From the NCBI GenBank assembly GCA_035610835.1, contig CM069455.1, positions 43,702,928-43,766,927 of the forward strand: 64,000 bases of DNA, in the 5' to 3' direction. Every line of letters starts with the position of its first letter. Position 1 is the stretch's first letter. Origin of the DNA: Ophiura sarsii. Its lineage: Eukaryota > Echinodermata > Ophiuroidea > Amphilepidida > Ophiuridae. Positions 1 to 9,614 of this stretch are shown here, piece by piece. Position numbers and translations under genes: made by a program. The notes under the pieces were generated by a model that worked only from the letters and a program-made list of their open reading frames with translations, made no database searches and was not told where the DNA came from.

Positions 1-140
1 TAACGTGCTCGGGGATAGCTCTTCCGATACACGGGACCAACATTTCTACGTACCTTCCGAAGCACGATGCGCCATGAACATGCCAACTTCAGTCTGCACA
101 GTCTGAAGGAGGCATGGGGACGAGGCTGTGTTGGTGTATC
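1..140. other. unassigned edge sequence
   Basis: No open frame, RNA gene or repeat was recognised before the minisatellite begins near 141. Confidence 0.4.
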
Positions 141-203
141 GTTTTTTGAACTCTCACTCATAAACGATCCACCAACAGAATGCCTAACCTTTTAACAGGA
201 TAT
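141..203. repeat. minisatellite, left fragment
   Basis: This is a short stretch of the same 42-bp unit that resumes at 1847, with core words AATGCCTAACC and TTCAACAGGATAT. It stops at TAT (201-203), where the inverted-repeat element begins. It is therefore the left half of one array split by an insertion. Confidence 0.75.
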
Positions 204-1846
204 TAGCTGGGGAGCGGAGGCCCATTTTAGGGTTTTTTGATCCCGGTGTGCTGGCACAGGGAAACATATGCCAAAATGTTCCTTGAAGTCTGTAGCATAC
301 AACCTAGGTGGACATCCTTGCCAACTCGGATGTTAAGTTGACCTTTGACCCCGATTTAGGGTCAAAGTTCACATGTGTTTCAATGGGACATCAAAACTTT
401 AATTTAACATGGGAAAAAATGTAAAAAACAATATATTGACCATGCAAAGTAGATAATTTTGTTCGGCTGACTGTTTAGAACAAAAAAGTCAATCACAAGT
501 TTAATTGTCGATCAATACTTTTTGATCTATGTCCTTTTGAAAATGTCAGCAAAAGCGGCCATTTTTTACCGTTTTTTCACGAAATTGGCCAAAAATGACA
601 TGTAATCATTATTTTCAAAATATTATTGGCCCTTGGATGATCGGAATACATCTAATATTGCTGGTTAATAGACCTACTTTGATTTTAAGACAATTATAAA
701 ATCTACCGGCAATGCAGTTTCCATAGCAACCACCATTTATGTCTAAATTTCCTCCATTTTGACAAATTTTTGACTTTTTTGGAAGCCATTTAGGTTTGTT
801 GCCATGTCAACAGCAAACCATTGATGTTCAAAATTTATCTTAATATCAAGTACATTGATATACCAACCTTAAAACATGGTTTATCACTTCTCAATGAGTT
901 ACAATATTTTTTTAAAGGATTTTAAAAAAAAAAATTGATCGATGATCAAAGTTGTGATTAACTTTTTTGCTCTATACAGTCAGCCTAACAATATGATATA
1001 CTTTTTGTGGTCAATAATTTTTTTTTAATTTTTTTTTTCCCATGTAAAATTAAAGTTTTAATTTTAACGTCCCATTGAAACACATGTGAACTTTGACCCT
1101 AAATCGAGGTCAAAGGTCAACTTAACATCCAGTTGGCAAGGATGTCCACCTAGGTTATATACTACAGACATCAAGGAACATTTTGGTATATGACTCCCTG
1201 TGCCAGCAACAGGGACCGAAAACCATGCGCGCTCCCCAGTTATTTGTATTGGTCACCATTTTTCTGCACTCTCGGCTATAAACAGCTTGTCACCCGAAAT
1301 CAGAACTATTTATGGAAAGCCATAATATCAATAACTTTTTAACGATGCCTTTACCAGTGATCCTCCCATTCAATCTTTAAAATTATTTTTTTAGAAAAAA
1401 AAGCAGAGATGCAAAAAGTAATATTAAGTTACAGATTAACTAAAAAAGACCATTAAGGTTGTTTAAAAATTAATTAAATATTAAAAATTAAAAAATGCAC
1501 CAAAAATGCACAAAATTTGGGTTTTTTTAATAATATTTTTAAAATTGTTTACCTTTGATGTCTAAGATTGATTTTAAATGTTTATGCCATAGCTTCTTTT
1601 CAATTTGTATGATAAATTAGGTATTTTTATCAAATTTTATTGTACGACGTGCCAATTTCAAAGGAACTTTCTCATTCAAGGAAAAATTTGACCTTTGACC
1701 CTAAATCGGGTCAAAGGTCAACTTAACATCCAAGTTGGCAAGGATGTCCACCTAGGTTGTATACTACAGACATCAAGGAACATTTTGGTATATGACTCCC
1801 TGTGCCAGGAGACCGGGACCGAAAAACCATGTGCGCTCCCCAGCTA
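204..1846. mobile_element. inverted-repeat DNA transposon, non-autonomous
   Basis: The ends are perfect inverted repeats: TAGCTGGGGAGC at 204-215 and GCTCCCCAGCTA at 1835-1846. TAT flanks both sides, consistent with a short target duplication. The left arm (204-440) is repeated in reverse complement at about 1010-1240 and again, partly, at 1680-1846, so the right arm is duplicated. No transposase frame is visible. The interior is AT-rich. It sits inside the 42-bp minisatellite and so postdates that array. The superfamily is not assigned. Confidence 0.8.
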
Positions 1847-2373
1847 TATATAACTTTTCAAAAAAACGCCTAATCTTTCAACAGGATACATAATCTTTCC
1901 AAAAGAATGCCTAACCATTCAACAGGATACACAACTTTTCCAAAAGAATGCCTAACCTTTCAACAGGATATATAACTTTTCCAAAAGAATGCCTAACCTT
2001 TCAACAGGATACACAACTTTTCCAAAAGAATGCCTAACCTTTCAACAGGATATATAACTTTTCCAAAAGAATGCCTAACCTTTCAACAGGATATATAACT
2101 TTTCCAAAAGAATGCCTAACCTTTCAACAGGATATATAACTTTTCCAAAAGAATGCCTAATCATTCAACAGGATACACAACTTTTCCAAAAGAATGCCTA
2201 ACCATTCAACAGGATATATAACTTTTCCAAAAGAATGCCTAACCATTCAACAGGATATATAACTTTTCCAAAAGAATGCCTAACCTTTCAACAGGATATA
2301 TAACTTTTCAAAAAAACGCCTAATCTTTCAACAGGATATATAACTTTTCCAAAAGAATGCCTAACCTTTCAAC
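1847..2373. repeat. 42-bp minisatellite array
   Basis: About 12 head-to-tail copies of a 42-bp unit, recognised by alternating AACTTTTCCAAAAGAATGCC and TAACCTTTCAACAGGATA segments. The two halves of each unit resemble each other, so the unit is probably a dimer of a roughly 21-bp monomer. Copies differ by only a few bases, which suggests recent homogenisation. The array is cut by the hAT element at 2374. Confidence 0.9.
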
Positions 2374-3095
2374 TAGTGTCTAACCGATCAGCTCATGTCA
2401 ACCGATCGCCGATCACCGATCATTTCCTCTTTGATCGGCCGATCCGATCCGATCACCGATTAAATGCGCAAGTGAACTGCAATGCCTAAATAGCAACTAC
2501 ATTTCTCTCGAGTGTGTTGCCGTACAGAGTGAAAAACAAGTTCAAATGGTCTAAATAAAAAATATAATTATCTACTCTGTTTATTTATCATGTTTACCTG
2601 GTCCTATAGTCTCTAAAGTACCTGTCAATCAAGTCATTGTTTACAAACTTTGCGAGCGGCTTGTCCTGTGCGACCATGTGCTTTAGATTGAAGCTTTGCA
2701 CACGGCACGCTGGGTTTTCCCCCAACTGCATTGCGAAATAAATTAAACTTGCATCAAGTCTGCGATTGCAATGATTTGCTATGTGCATATCGTACAACGT
2801 ACATGCATCGTACAGCAACTGAAACTTGTAACCAGTCTAGCGTAAATATTGCGTAGTACAATATTACTTTCTAGAAACGTTATCGTTGTTATTTTAAGAA
2901 GTAAGAAGGTGAGTTTGAGAGGAATTTTAACGGAGAAAAGACGACATAATAAGCTTTAAATTGGGTTTTCATACTAGTGATTGATCGGTTCATCAGATCG
3001 GTAGATGAAGGCATTTTTGCCGATCACCGATCAGATCCCGATCAGCCTTATATCGGGCCGATCGGGAAACTCCCGATCTGATCGGTTAGACACTA
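2374..3095. mobile_element. hAT-type non-autonomous transposon
   Basis: Terminal inverted repeats are TAGTGTCTAACCGATCAG at the left and its complement at the right. The element is flanked by an exact 8-bp duplication, CTTTCAAC (2366-2373 and 3096-3103), the hAT hallmark. Both ends carry many GATCGG/CCGATC subterminal motifs. The 74-residue frame at 2594-2818 (minus) matches no domain I recognise. The insertion lies in a minisatellite unit and reconstitutes it on removal. An internal 26-bp segment near 2862 recurs in the hAT element at 27755. Confidence 0.85.
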
Positions 3096-3190
3096 CTTTC
3101 AACAGGATACATAACTTTTCCAAAAGAATGCCTTACCTTTCAACAGGATATATAACTTTTCCAAAAGAATGCCTAACCATTCCTCAGGGG
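3096..3190. repeat. 42-bp minisatellite, continuation
   Basis: About two copies of the unit continue directly from the hAT target duplication. The array then stops at about 3190. Confidence 0.85.
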
Positions 3191-3378
3191 TTTCTATAAT
3201 AGGGTTATGTATGTTTGTTCATGTTGGTTTATGTCGCACCTTGGCGCTGATTTAGCTGCTGCCTGGACGTTGCATTGTTTAATAATGTATTTAATTTGTA
3301 ATGTTGTGACAATTCAGCCGGTTAGCTGCGATGGCAATAAAAATTAAAAATTATAAAAAAATATATATATAATTTCAA
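3191..3378. other. non-repetitive spacer with A/T-rich tail
   Basis: 188 bp unlike the flanking minisatellite, ending in an AAATTAAAAATTATAAAA stretch and (TA)n. It could be the 3' end of a retroelement or a 5' flank of the Penelope-like insertion. No coding frame is recognised. Confidence 0.3.
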
Positions 3379-3617
3379 ATTTCAAAATTAGTGGTGGACT
3401 TAACACATCATTGCAATACAAATTTGTTTCGTATGGATGGAAGTTAGGCCATCCACACTCCTCAGTTGCTATGCGTAGGTAGAGTGACAAAAATAGTCAT
3501 ATCGTACTTTAAACAGCACATAATGGTTATAACACAGGTGGATATACCAGGTTTATATTACAAGAGTCAATAAGTCAAAGAGTCAAAGTGTCAAATAAGT
3601 AGGGCACTTATAGTAGT

Positions 3618-5640
3618 CTAGGGTGGTTTAAAAGTGGATAAGAGATGTTTTCTTCTGTGTCTACATCCACTCACCAGTTCATTTCTGTTGTTTAGGGTTG
3701 ACATAAGTGGTTTGTGTATGATGAAATACTTTTCCGTTAAGCACAGATTACATCGCTTACTGGTAGTTGAGTATGGCTTGCTTCTAGCGATTATTTTCCA
3801 CTTTATATTATAATTCACCTTTTTGTCAGCTAGTGACCAGATATATTGGCTTAGTGCTGTGGCGTTTCTTTGGTCTTTATTTTTGAAGCTGCTGGTGTGT
3901 CCATAAAATCTTTTTTTGAATGTTAGCTCTGTTAGTCCGATATATGATTCCTCTTTGAAATTGTCTTGCCTGGTAACCGTAGCTTGATAAATTACCCCTT
4001 TAGTTAGGCAATTTCTGTCAAGTGGGCATGTCTTTTTGCCACAGCTACAATTAGGTTTGTTCAGGGCTGGTGCTGGAGGTGTGTTTTCAGGTTTGAGTGT
4101 TGATTTATTATGCGCCGATATGATCTGCTGCATGTTCGGCATACATGAGTAGCTGATTTTTACTGTGTTTCTGTTCAGAAGCTTGTGAATGTGGTGACCT
4201 GGTGGAAAGCACTTGTCTAGAATACCAAAGAATTTCTTGCCAACATTTGTTGATACGGTATCACTATGTGGAGGATTGAACCATGTTATGTTGCGTTTTC
4301 TGTTGCGTTTCCCTTGTGCATTATTATTCCGGGGTTGAGGGTTGTATTTGAGTTTGTAATCGTATCCACTCTTTTTCAGCGCTTCCTGGTATGGTGGGGC
4401 AGCATTGTCGAAAATCTCCTCGTTCGATGATATGTTTGACAATCGCCGATTGATGCTTTCAGGAATGTTTTTGATGATTGCGGGCGGATGGTTGCTTTGA
4501 TTATGGACGTAGAGTAGGGTATTGTTTGGTTTTGTATATGGTTTAAATGTCTCTGTCCGTAGGTCCATGGTGATGTCTAAGAAATCAACAGATTTCTTGT
4601 TTGCCTCGATTGTTATTTTTAACTGATTGTTCTCAAAGATTCGACAAATCTGCTTTTTGATCGCCTCAACTTGTTTCGGAGGTTGAGAGCAGGTGGCAAG
4701 ACCATCGTCTCTGTATAGGCCAACATTGATATTTATTTCATTAAGTTGCGATAACAAGAATAGTCCTACTAGTTCGCACGTTTCTGCCCCGTCAAAACTT
4801 CCCATGGTGACGTCAAATTTGGTGTTGTTTCGCTTACACCACGTACGGTGTACCGTTGTTAAAGAGCAGCGATTCCTTGGCATGAAGGATAATATCCGTT
4901 TCTTGCTGCGAGATATCTTCATACGTGGAGGCAAAATCAATGGCTTTCAGTAGTAAATCCTTTGTTATGGATGGATAGAATTCGCAGACGTCAAAACATA
5001 TGAATGATTTAGTTGGCTTGCTGGGTATTTTGTCAAACCATGCTGTTACATCGTTGGTATTTTTCCATTGATTCAGTGATAGGCATGTACGTACTTTCAT
5101 GTTGATTCTTTCAAGGATTTGCTTACTTATTTTCCCAATTTCTGATTTTGTGGGGTTTATAAGCCGGCACGTGGGTCTGTTGTTAAAGTTGGGTTTATGG
5201 TCCTTTAGTGAAATGAAGGCTTGGTTTTGAGCGGTTGTATCAATCCGGTCATCGAGCTCTAAATCGCTAGCAATCTGTTGGTCGATCTTGGTGATGTTGT
5301 TTATGGTGGTGTCTGTGGTCTTCTTGTATGATTTGTTTATGTTATCCTCTAGGAGTTTGTTATAATGTTCCGGTTCTAGCTTGTAAAAGTTGGTTGTTTT
5401 ATCGGCAGCGATGAACACTTTCTTGTCGTCTTTGATCTTTTTAGAGTCATTGCGTAGTATATTCTGAAAGTGTTTACGCGGCTGCTTGAATTGTATATTT
5501 TGCACTAACTCGAGCATGTCATCCTCAAATTCTTTCAGTTCTGGGATAGGCGGTGGAGATTTTGTCGATGTAAATCCGTAGGTTTTCTTTTGGTTCGGTG
5601 TCGTCACTGGGTAATTTATCAAGCTACGGTTACCAGGCAA
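3618..5640 (-). pseudogene. Penelope-like reverse transcriptase / GIY-YIG protein, frameshifted
   Basis: The product would copy the element's RNA and nick the target. Two overlapping frames (5640-4834 and 4940-3618) encode one protein; a frameshift lies near 4835-4845. The first frame holds ISLKDHKP and RPTCRLINP, then RT motif A, FDVCEFYPSI. The second continues with VTMGSFDGAE, the catalytic box YRDD and VDFLDITMDL. A cysteine motif (CSCGKKTCPLDRNC) precedes a GIY-YIG domain with VIYQATV, SYIGLTE and FKKRFYGH. That order is the endonuclease-bearing Penelope layout. The N-terminus is missing at the junction with the inverted copy. The frameshift makes it inactive unless it is a sequencing error. 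Confidence 0.85.
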
Positions 5641-5988
5641 GACAATTTCAAAGAGGAATCATATATCGGACTAACAGAGCTAACATTCAAAAAAAGATTT
5701 TATGGACACACCAGCAGCTTCAAAAATAAAGACCAAAGAAACGCCACAGCACTAAGCCAATATATCTGGTCACTAGCTGACAAAAAGGTGAATTATAATA
5801 TAAAGTGGAAAATAATCGCTAGAAGCAAGCCATACTCAACTACCAGTAAGCAATGTAATCTGTGCTTAACGGAAAAGTATTTCATCATACACAAACCACT
5901 TATGTCAACCCTAAACAACAGAAATGAACTGGTGAGTGGATGTAGACACAGAAGAAAACATCTCTTATCCACTTTTAAACCACCCTAG
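5590..5988 (+). pseudogene. GIY-YIG nuclease fragment of the inverted Penelope copy
   Basis: This encodes only the C-terminal GIY-YIG part, almost identical in protein to the minus-strand copy (YQATV, SYIGLTE, FKKRFYGH). The first few codons come from the junction and are not homologous. The reverse transcriptase is absent, so it is a fragment, not a gene. Confidence 0.8.
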
Positions 5989-6227
5989 ACTACTATAAGT
6001 GCCCTACTTATTTGACACTTTGACTCTTTGACTTATTGACTCTTGTAATATAAACCTGGTATATCCACCTGTGTTATAACCATTATGTGCTGTTTAAAGT
6101 ACGATATGACTATTTTTGTCACTCTACCTACGCATAGCAACTGAGGAGTGTGGATGGCCTAACTTCCATCCATACGAAACAAATTTGTATTGCAATGATG
6201 TGTTAAGTCCACCACTAATTTTGAAAT

Positions 6228-6320
6228 CTATTTCGCTCCTATTTTATAGTTGAGCACTATTTCTAGTGATGGTTTCCTCAAGATTTATATTGTATATATA
6301 TATATATATATATATATCAA
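6228..6320. repeat. A/T-rich junction with (TA)n microsatellite
   Basis: A run of alternating TA of about 25 bp sits near 6293-6317, immediately right of the Penelope-like element and before the diverged minisatellite. Confidence 0.6.
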
Positions 6321-6664
6321 TTTTCAACAAAACTCAAACTAATCAAACAAAATGCCAAACTTATCATCAGAATTCATAACATTTCAATAGGTTGCATAAC
6401 TTATAAGATAACTAATAACTTGTCAACTGAAACAGAAATCATATATTTTTCCAACAGGGACCTAACTGTTTGTCAGAAGTAATATTCTATTTTCAAACAG
6501 AAAGCCTAACTTTTCAACAGAATGACTTATAACTTAATTATAACTTTTCAAACAAAAAGCCTTAACTTGTCATCAAAATTCATAGTATTTCAACAAAATA
6601 CACAACTTATTACATGATTGATAACTTTTCCAACAGGATGACTGACCGTTGAGCAGGATTCATA
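6321..6664. repeat. diverged 21-bp minisatellite
   Basis: Degenerate copies of an AACTTTTCAACAGAATGCCT-like monomer. They are clearly related to the clean 42-bp array at 1847-2373 but with many substitutions, as expected at the older edge of an array. Confidence 0.7.
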
Positions 6665-6676
6665 ACTCAGTCAAAC

Positions 6677-7005
6677 GATCTTTACAGATCAGTGACCGCA
6701 CTACTGTGCATTAGACTTATTGTAGTCTGTAGTAGACAAGGAGCAGTCTCTACGTTATTTCCATTGGTCAAGGGGCAGTCCTTTGGAGGTTCCTTTAGAA
6801 CCAAATTTATATATAGTAGGCCAGTGGCAACCTACGTGTAGAGCTCTTTTCAGAGCCACCATCTCTGTTCAGTGGAAGCGGCAATCCATCTGAACGGCTC
6901 TTTTCAGAGCCACCAATTCTTTCACAAGTAGGAAAGGGCACCTACTCTCAAATCATTGGGCAAGGGGCAGCCCAAATGATGATAACAAGAGAAGTGGCAA
7001 TCTCT
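6677..7005 (+). other. chain of consecutive stem-loops, two histone-type
   Basis: About ten short inverted repeats follow one another. Examples are GTAGG/CCTAC (816-835 of the 6-kb block), GTTCAG/CTGAAC (6867-6895), AGTAGG/CCTACT (6927-6946), ATCATTGGGC with its near-complement (6953-6981) and AGAGA/TCTCT (6988-7005). Their stems differ but their loops are alike: AGTGGCAA, AGCGGCAA, AAAGGGCA, AAGGGGCA. Two others, at 6842-6857 and 6896-6911, follow the metazoan histone mRNA 3' hairpin (GGCTCTTTTCAGAGCC then ACCA). The first has one mismatched closing pair. The insert interrupts the minisatellite. Its role is unknown. Confidence 0.65.
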
Positions 7006-7099
7006 ATGTTTTGTTTAATATTATAATAATTTGGTCCTGAAGAAGTCAGAGCTAATCCTGACGAAAGCTTGACAGATTAAAACTTGTCCGACGGCGAAC

Positions 7100-7680
7100 C
7101 TGCTAAACTTTTAACTTATAGGATTCATAACTTTTCAACAAAATACCAAACTTAATCAAAATGCTTAACTGCTCTAAAGCATGCCAAACTTTTCAAAAGC
7201 ATGCCTAACTTTCCAAAAGGATATTTATTATTTTCAATTGAATGCCTAACTTTTCAATTGCATGCCTAACTTTTCAATAACATGCCAATTATTCAATAGA
7301 ATGCCTAACTTTTCAACAGTATGCCTAACCTTTCAACAAAATGCCTTATATAACAGGAACCATTCGCTTTCCCAACAAGGTGCCTTACGTTTCGTCAAAA
7401 TGAATAATTATCCAATAGATTGCCTGACTTTTCAACAGATATCATAACTTTTCCACAAAATTCCAAACTTTTCAACAGAATTCCTCTTTTTAACAGAATG
7501 TATAATTTATCAAATTACCTAACTTTTCAACAGTATTCATAACCTGTCAACATAACTCCTAACCTTTCCAATAGAATGCATAACTTTTCAACAGAACTCT
7601 TAACATTTCAACAGAATTCATTACTTTCAACAGAATTCATAACATTTCAACAGAATGACTGTTAACATATTTCCCACTCC
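7100..7680. repeat. diverged 21-bp minisatellite, right end
   Basis: A continuation of the degenerate monomers (words CCTAACTTTTCAACAG, ATTCATAACTTTTC). It ends near 7680, just before the TTAA-flanked MITE. Confidence 0.7.
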
Positions 7681-7701
7681 AACCTAAACTAATTTTTTTA
7701 A

Positions 7702-8104
7702 AGGAGGTGTCCAGCAAGCACAACATTGTGCATTATATGTTAGAAAATAATTATAGAGCTCTAATCACGTAATTATATAGAACAAAACATCATATTTATC
7801 ATAAAAACGAAAACTGTCATCTCTCAACATGAAGTTTTTAAAATTTGCAGTGATTGAAAATCAAGTTATAGTCATACAATCCGCTTGCAAAAATTTGAGC
7901 TTCAATAATCATGACGTCATTGATACCGGGTTTTTCGATCACCGCAAATTTCTAAAAATGACATGTTGAGAGACGGCAGGCTTTATTCGTTTCTATGATA
8001 AGTATGACGTTTTGTTCTATAATAACTAAGCCTATGCAATTTTGGCCCGATAATTATTTTTCTAACATATTGGACAATGTTGGGATTGCTGGATGGACTC
8101 CTCC
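7702..8104. mobile_element. TTAA-flanked palindromic MITE
   Basis: Flanked by TTAA on both sides (7698-7701 and 8105-8108), with complementary ends AGGAGGTGTCCAGCAAGC and its near-complement. The whole 403 bp folds back on itself around a central TGACGTCA-like region. The same family recurs at 27451-28642. TTAA flanks suggest mobilisation by a piggyBac-type transposase, which is inference. Confidence 0.75.
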
Positions 8105-8108
8105 TTAA

Positions 8109-9610
8109 AAGAGAAGACACTCTACCTGTTTTAAGATATGATAACATGGCACTTGTATCATTTCTATATTGGGTAGACAAACATAAACACACATTTATTT
8201 AATGATGATTTAATTTAACCTTTGACCCCAACAACACACGACACAAGCTAAAATTATGTCTTTTTTGACCGGTTTGCTGCGATAAGACCACCATTTTCTA
8301 GACGAGATTACACCATTTTATAGAATTTTTAGACTAAGTGTGATAATTTTTACATTGAATATAAGCCCTATAGTATTCAGAAGTAATGCCTTTGTAACGG
8401 TTATCTCTGTGATAGAGAGTTATTTCGTTGTTCAAAATCTGCAAAATCGGCTTTTTATGAATTCTGAAAATTACTGTGACGTGAGGCCGTTCCCTTGGAA
8501 ACGCCGTCCCGTTCCCAAGCCTGCCCTCTATTGAAAAATGGTTTTTGTTGGTATTCGGTCGGGCGACGGACTTCCGTCACTTGATGAATCACCGTGTAAA
8601 AAATGACGGTAGTGCGTCACTAAATAGAGATCCCTCAATTGAAATGGAGCCCCGTTCTACAGCTGACTGACTAGTGGCCTACAACACAGGGGCACAACCA
8701 TGAAAAAGGGCAGCCAGATTTTGTGAAAGGCATTTGACATGAATCTGGCAACTGCTGTAGAAGAAGAGTAAAGAAGAGTTGCTTAGATTGAGGCTCCTCC
8801 GGGTGAAGGTATTTTGTTTGATGAATTCAAAGTTTTTTCTATTTCTGATTTATCCAAACAAATCAGCCACATCAGCACCATTCTAAACTCAAATCTATCT
8901 TTCTTACAGGTCTTACATTTGGCTCAAAATTGGAGGCTGGCATTTCCTATGCAATATGGGACACATCTGATAAACACACCTAAATATTTTTGAAAAAATA
9001 TTGGGAATTCATTTCAAGAGTTTTTTCATTATTTAACTCCTATAATTTTTGCATTCTTTTGAAACTTTGTAAAAATCAGGATTAAAGAATAAAATATGAG
9101 TTTTATATGATTTTTATTCTTTATATTAAGTAACGTAAACATTGTTTTACCGGGTGGTCTTTGTTTCACAATTACCGGCTCCAGTTAGTCTCATCCGAAT
9201 AAGACATCTGTAAAAGATAATAATAATAATAATAATCATAATAATAATTAGCACTTGTCGAATCAAAATAATTAGGAACATTTGTTATGGATAGTTGGGA
9301 GTTCATGATGTTGTTCAGTAACTTTCTTAACTTGGCTTTAAACATAACTATGAATCTGATCAATCTATAATGATATCATTTATTACCTTACAGGATTTTA
9401 TTACTTGCAATTTGAAAACTTTCTGCTACAAAAGACTACTACTACTATTTCATAATTACAAATGATTCATAACAAATAATAGTGACTCGACCAGTAACTT
9501 GACTTTTCTTGAGCAAAGTTGAGAAAGACTTGACTTGACTCAAATCACAACATCTCTCTCTGACTTGACTTCTTGTGACTTGGGTTAGGTGACTATAGGA
9601 GATGATGGGC
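8109..9610. other. no gene recognised
   Basis: Non-coding A/T-rich sequence containing a short AAT microsatellite at about 9218-9247. No exon of the minus-strand gene to the right could be found here. The longest frames are short and low-complexity. Confidence 0.4.
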
Positions 9611-9614
9611 GTTA

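Larger units (their letters stand above)
3379..6227 (-). mobile_element. Penelope-like retroelement with inverted partial copy
   Basis: A main copy reads leftward (about 5608 to 3379) and encodes reverse transcriptase plus a C-terminal GIY-YIG nuclease. A second copy of its last 620 bp reads rightward at 5609-6227. The two 620-bp segments are nearly identical inverted repeats meeting head to head at the truncated 5' end. Such inverted, 5'-joined partial copies are known for Penelope-like elements. The arms show very few differences (for example an R-to-Q change), so the insertion looks young. The whole unit splits the minisatellite. Confidence 0.85.

Noticed and set aside
8340..8534. 64-residue plus-strand frame
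   Set aside because: No similarity to a known protein and no splice or context support; consistent with chance.
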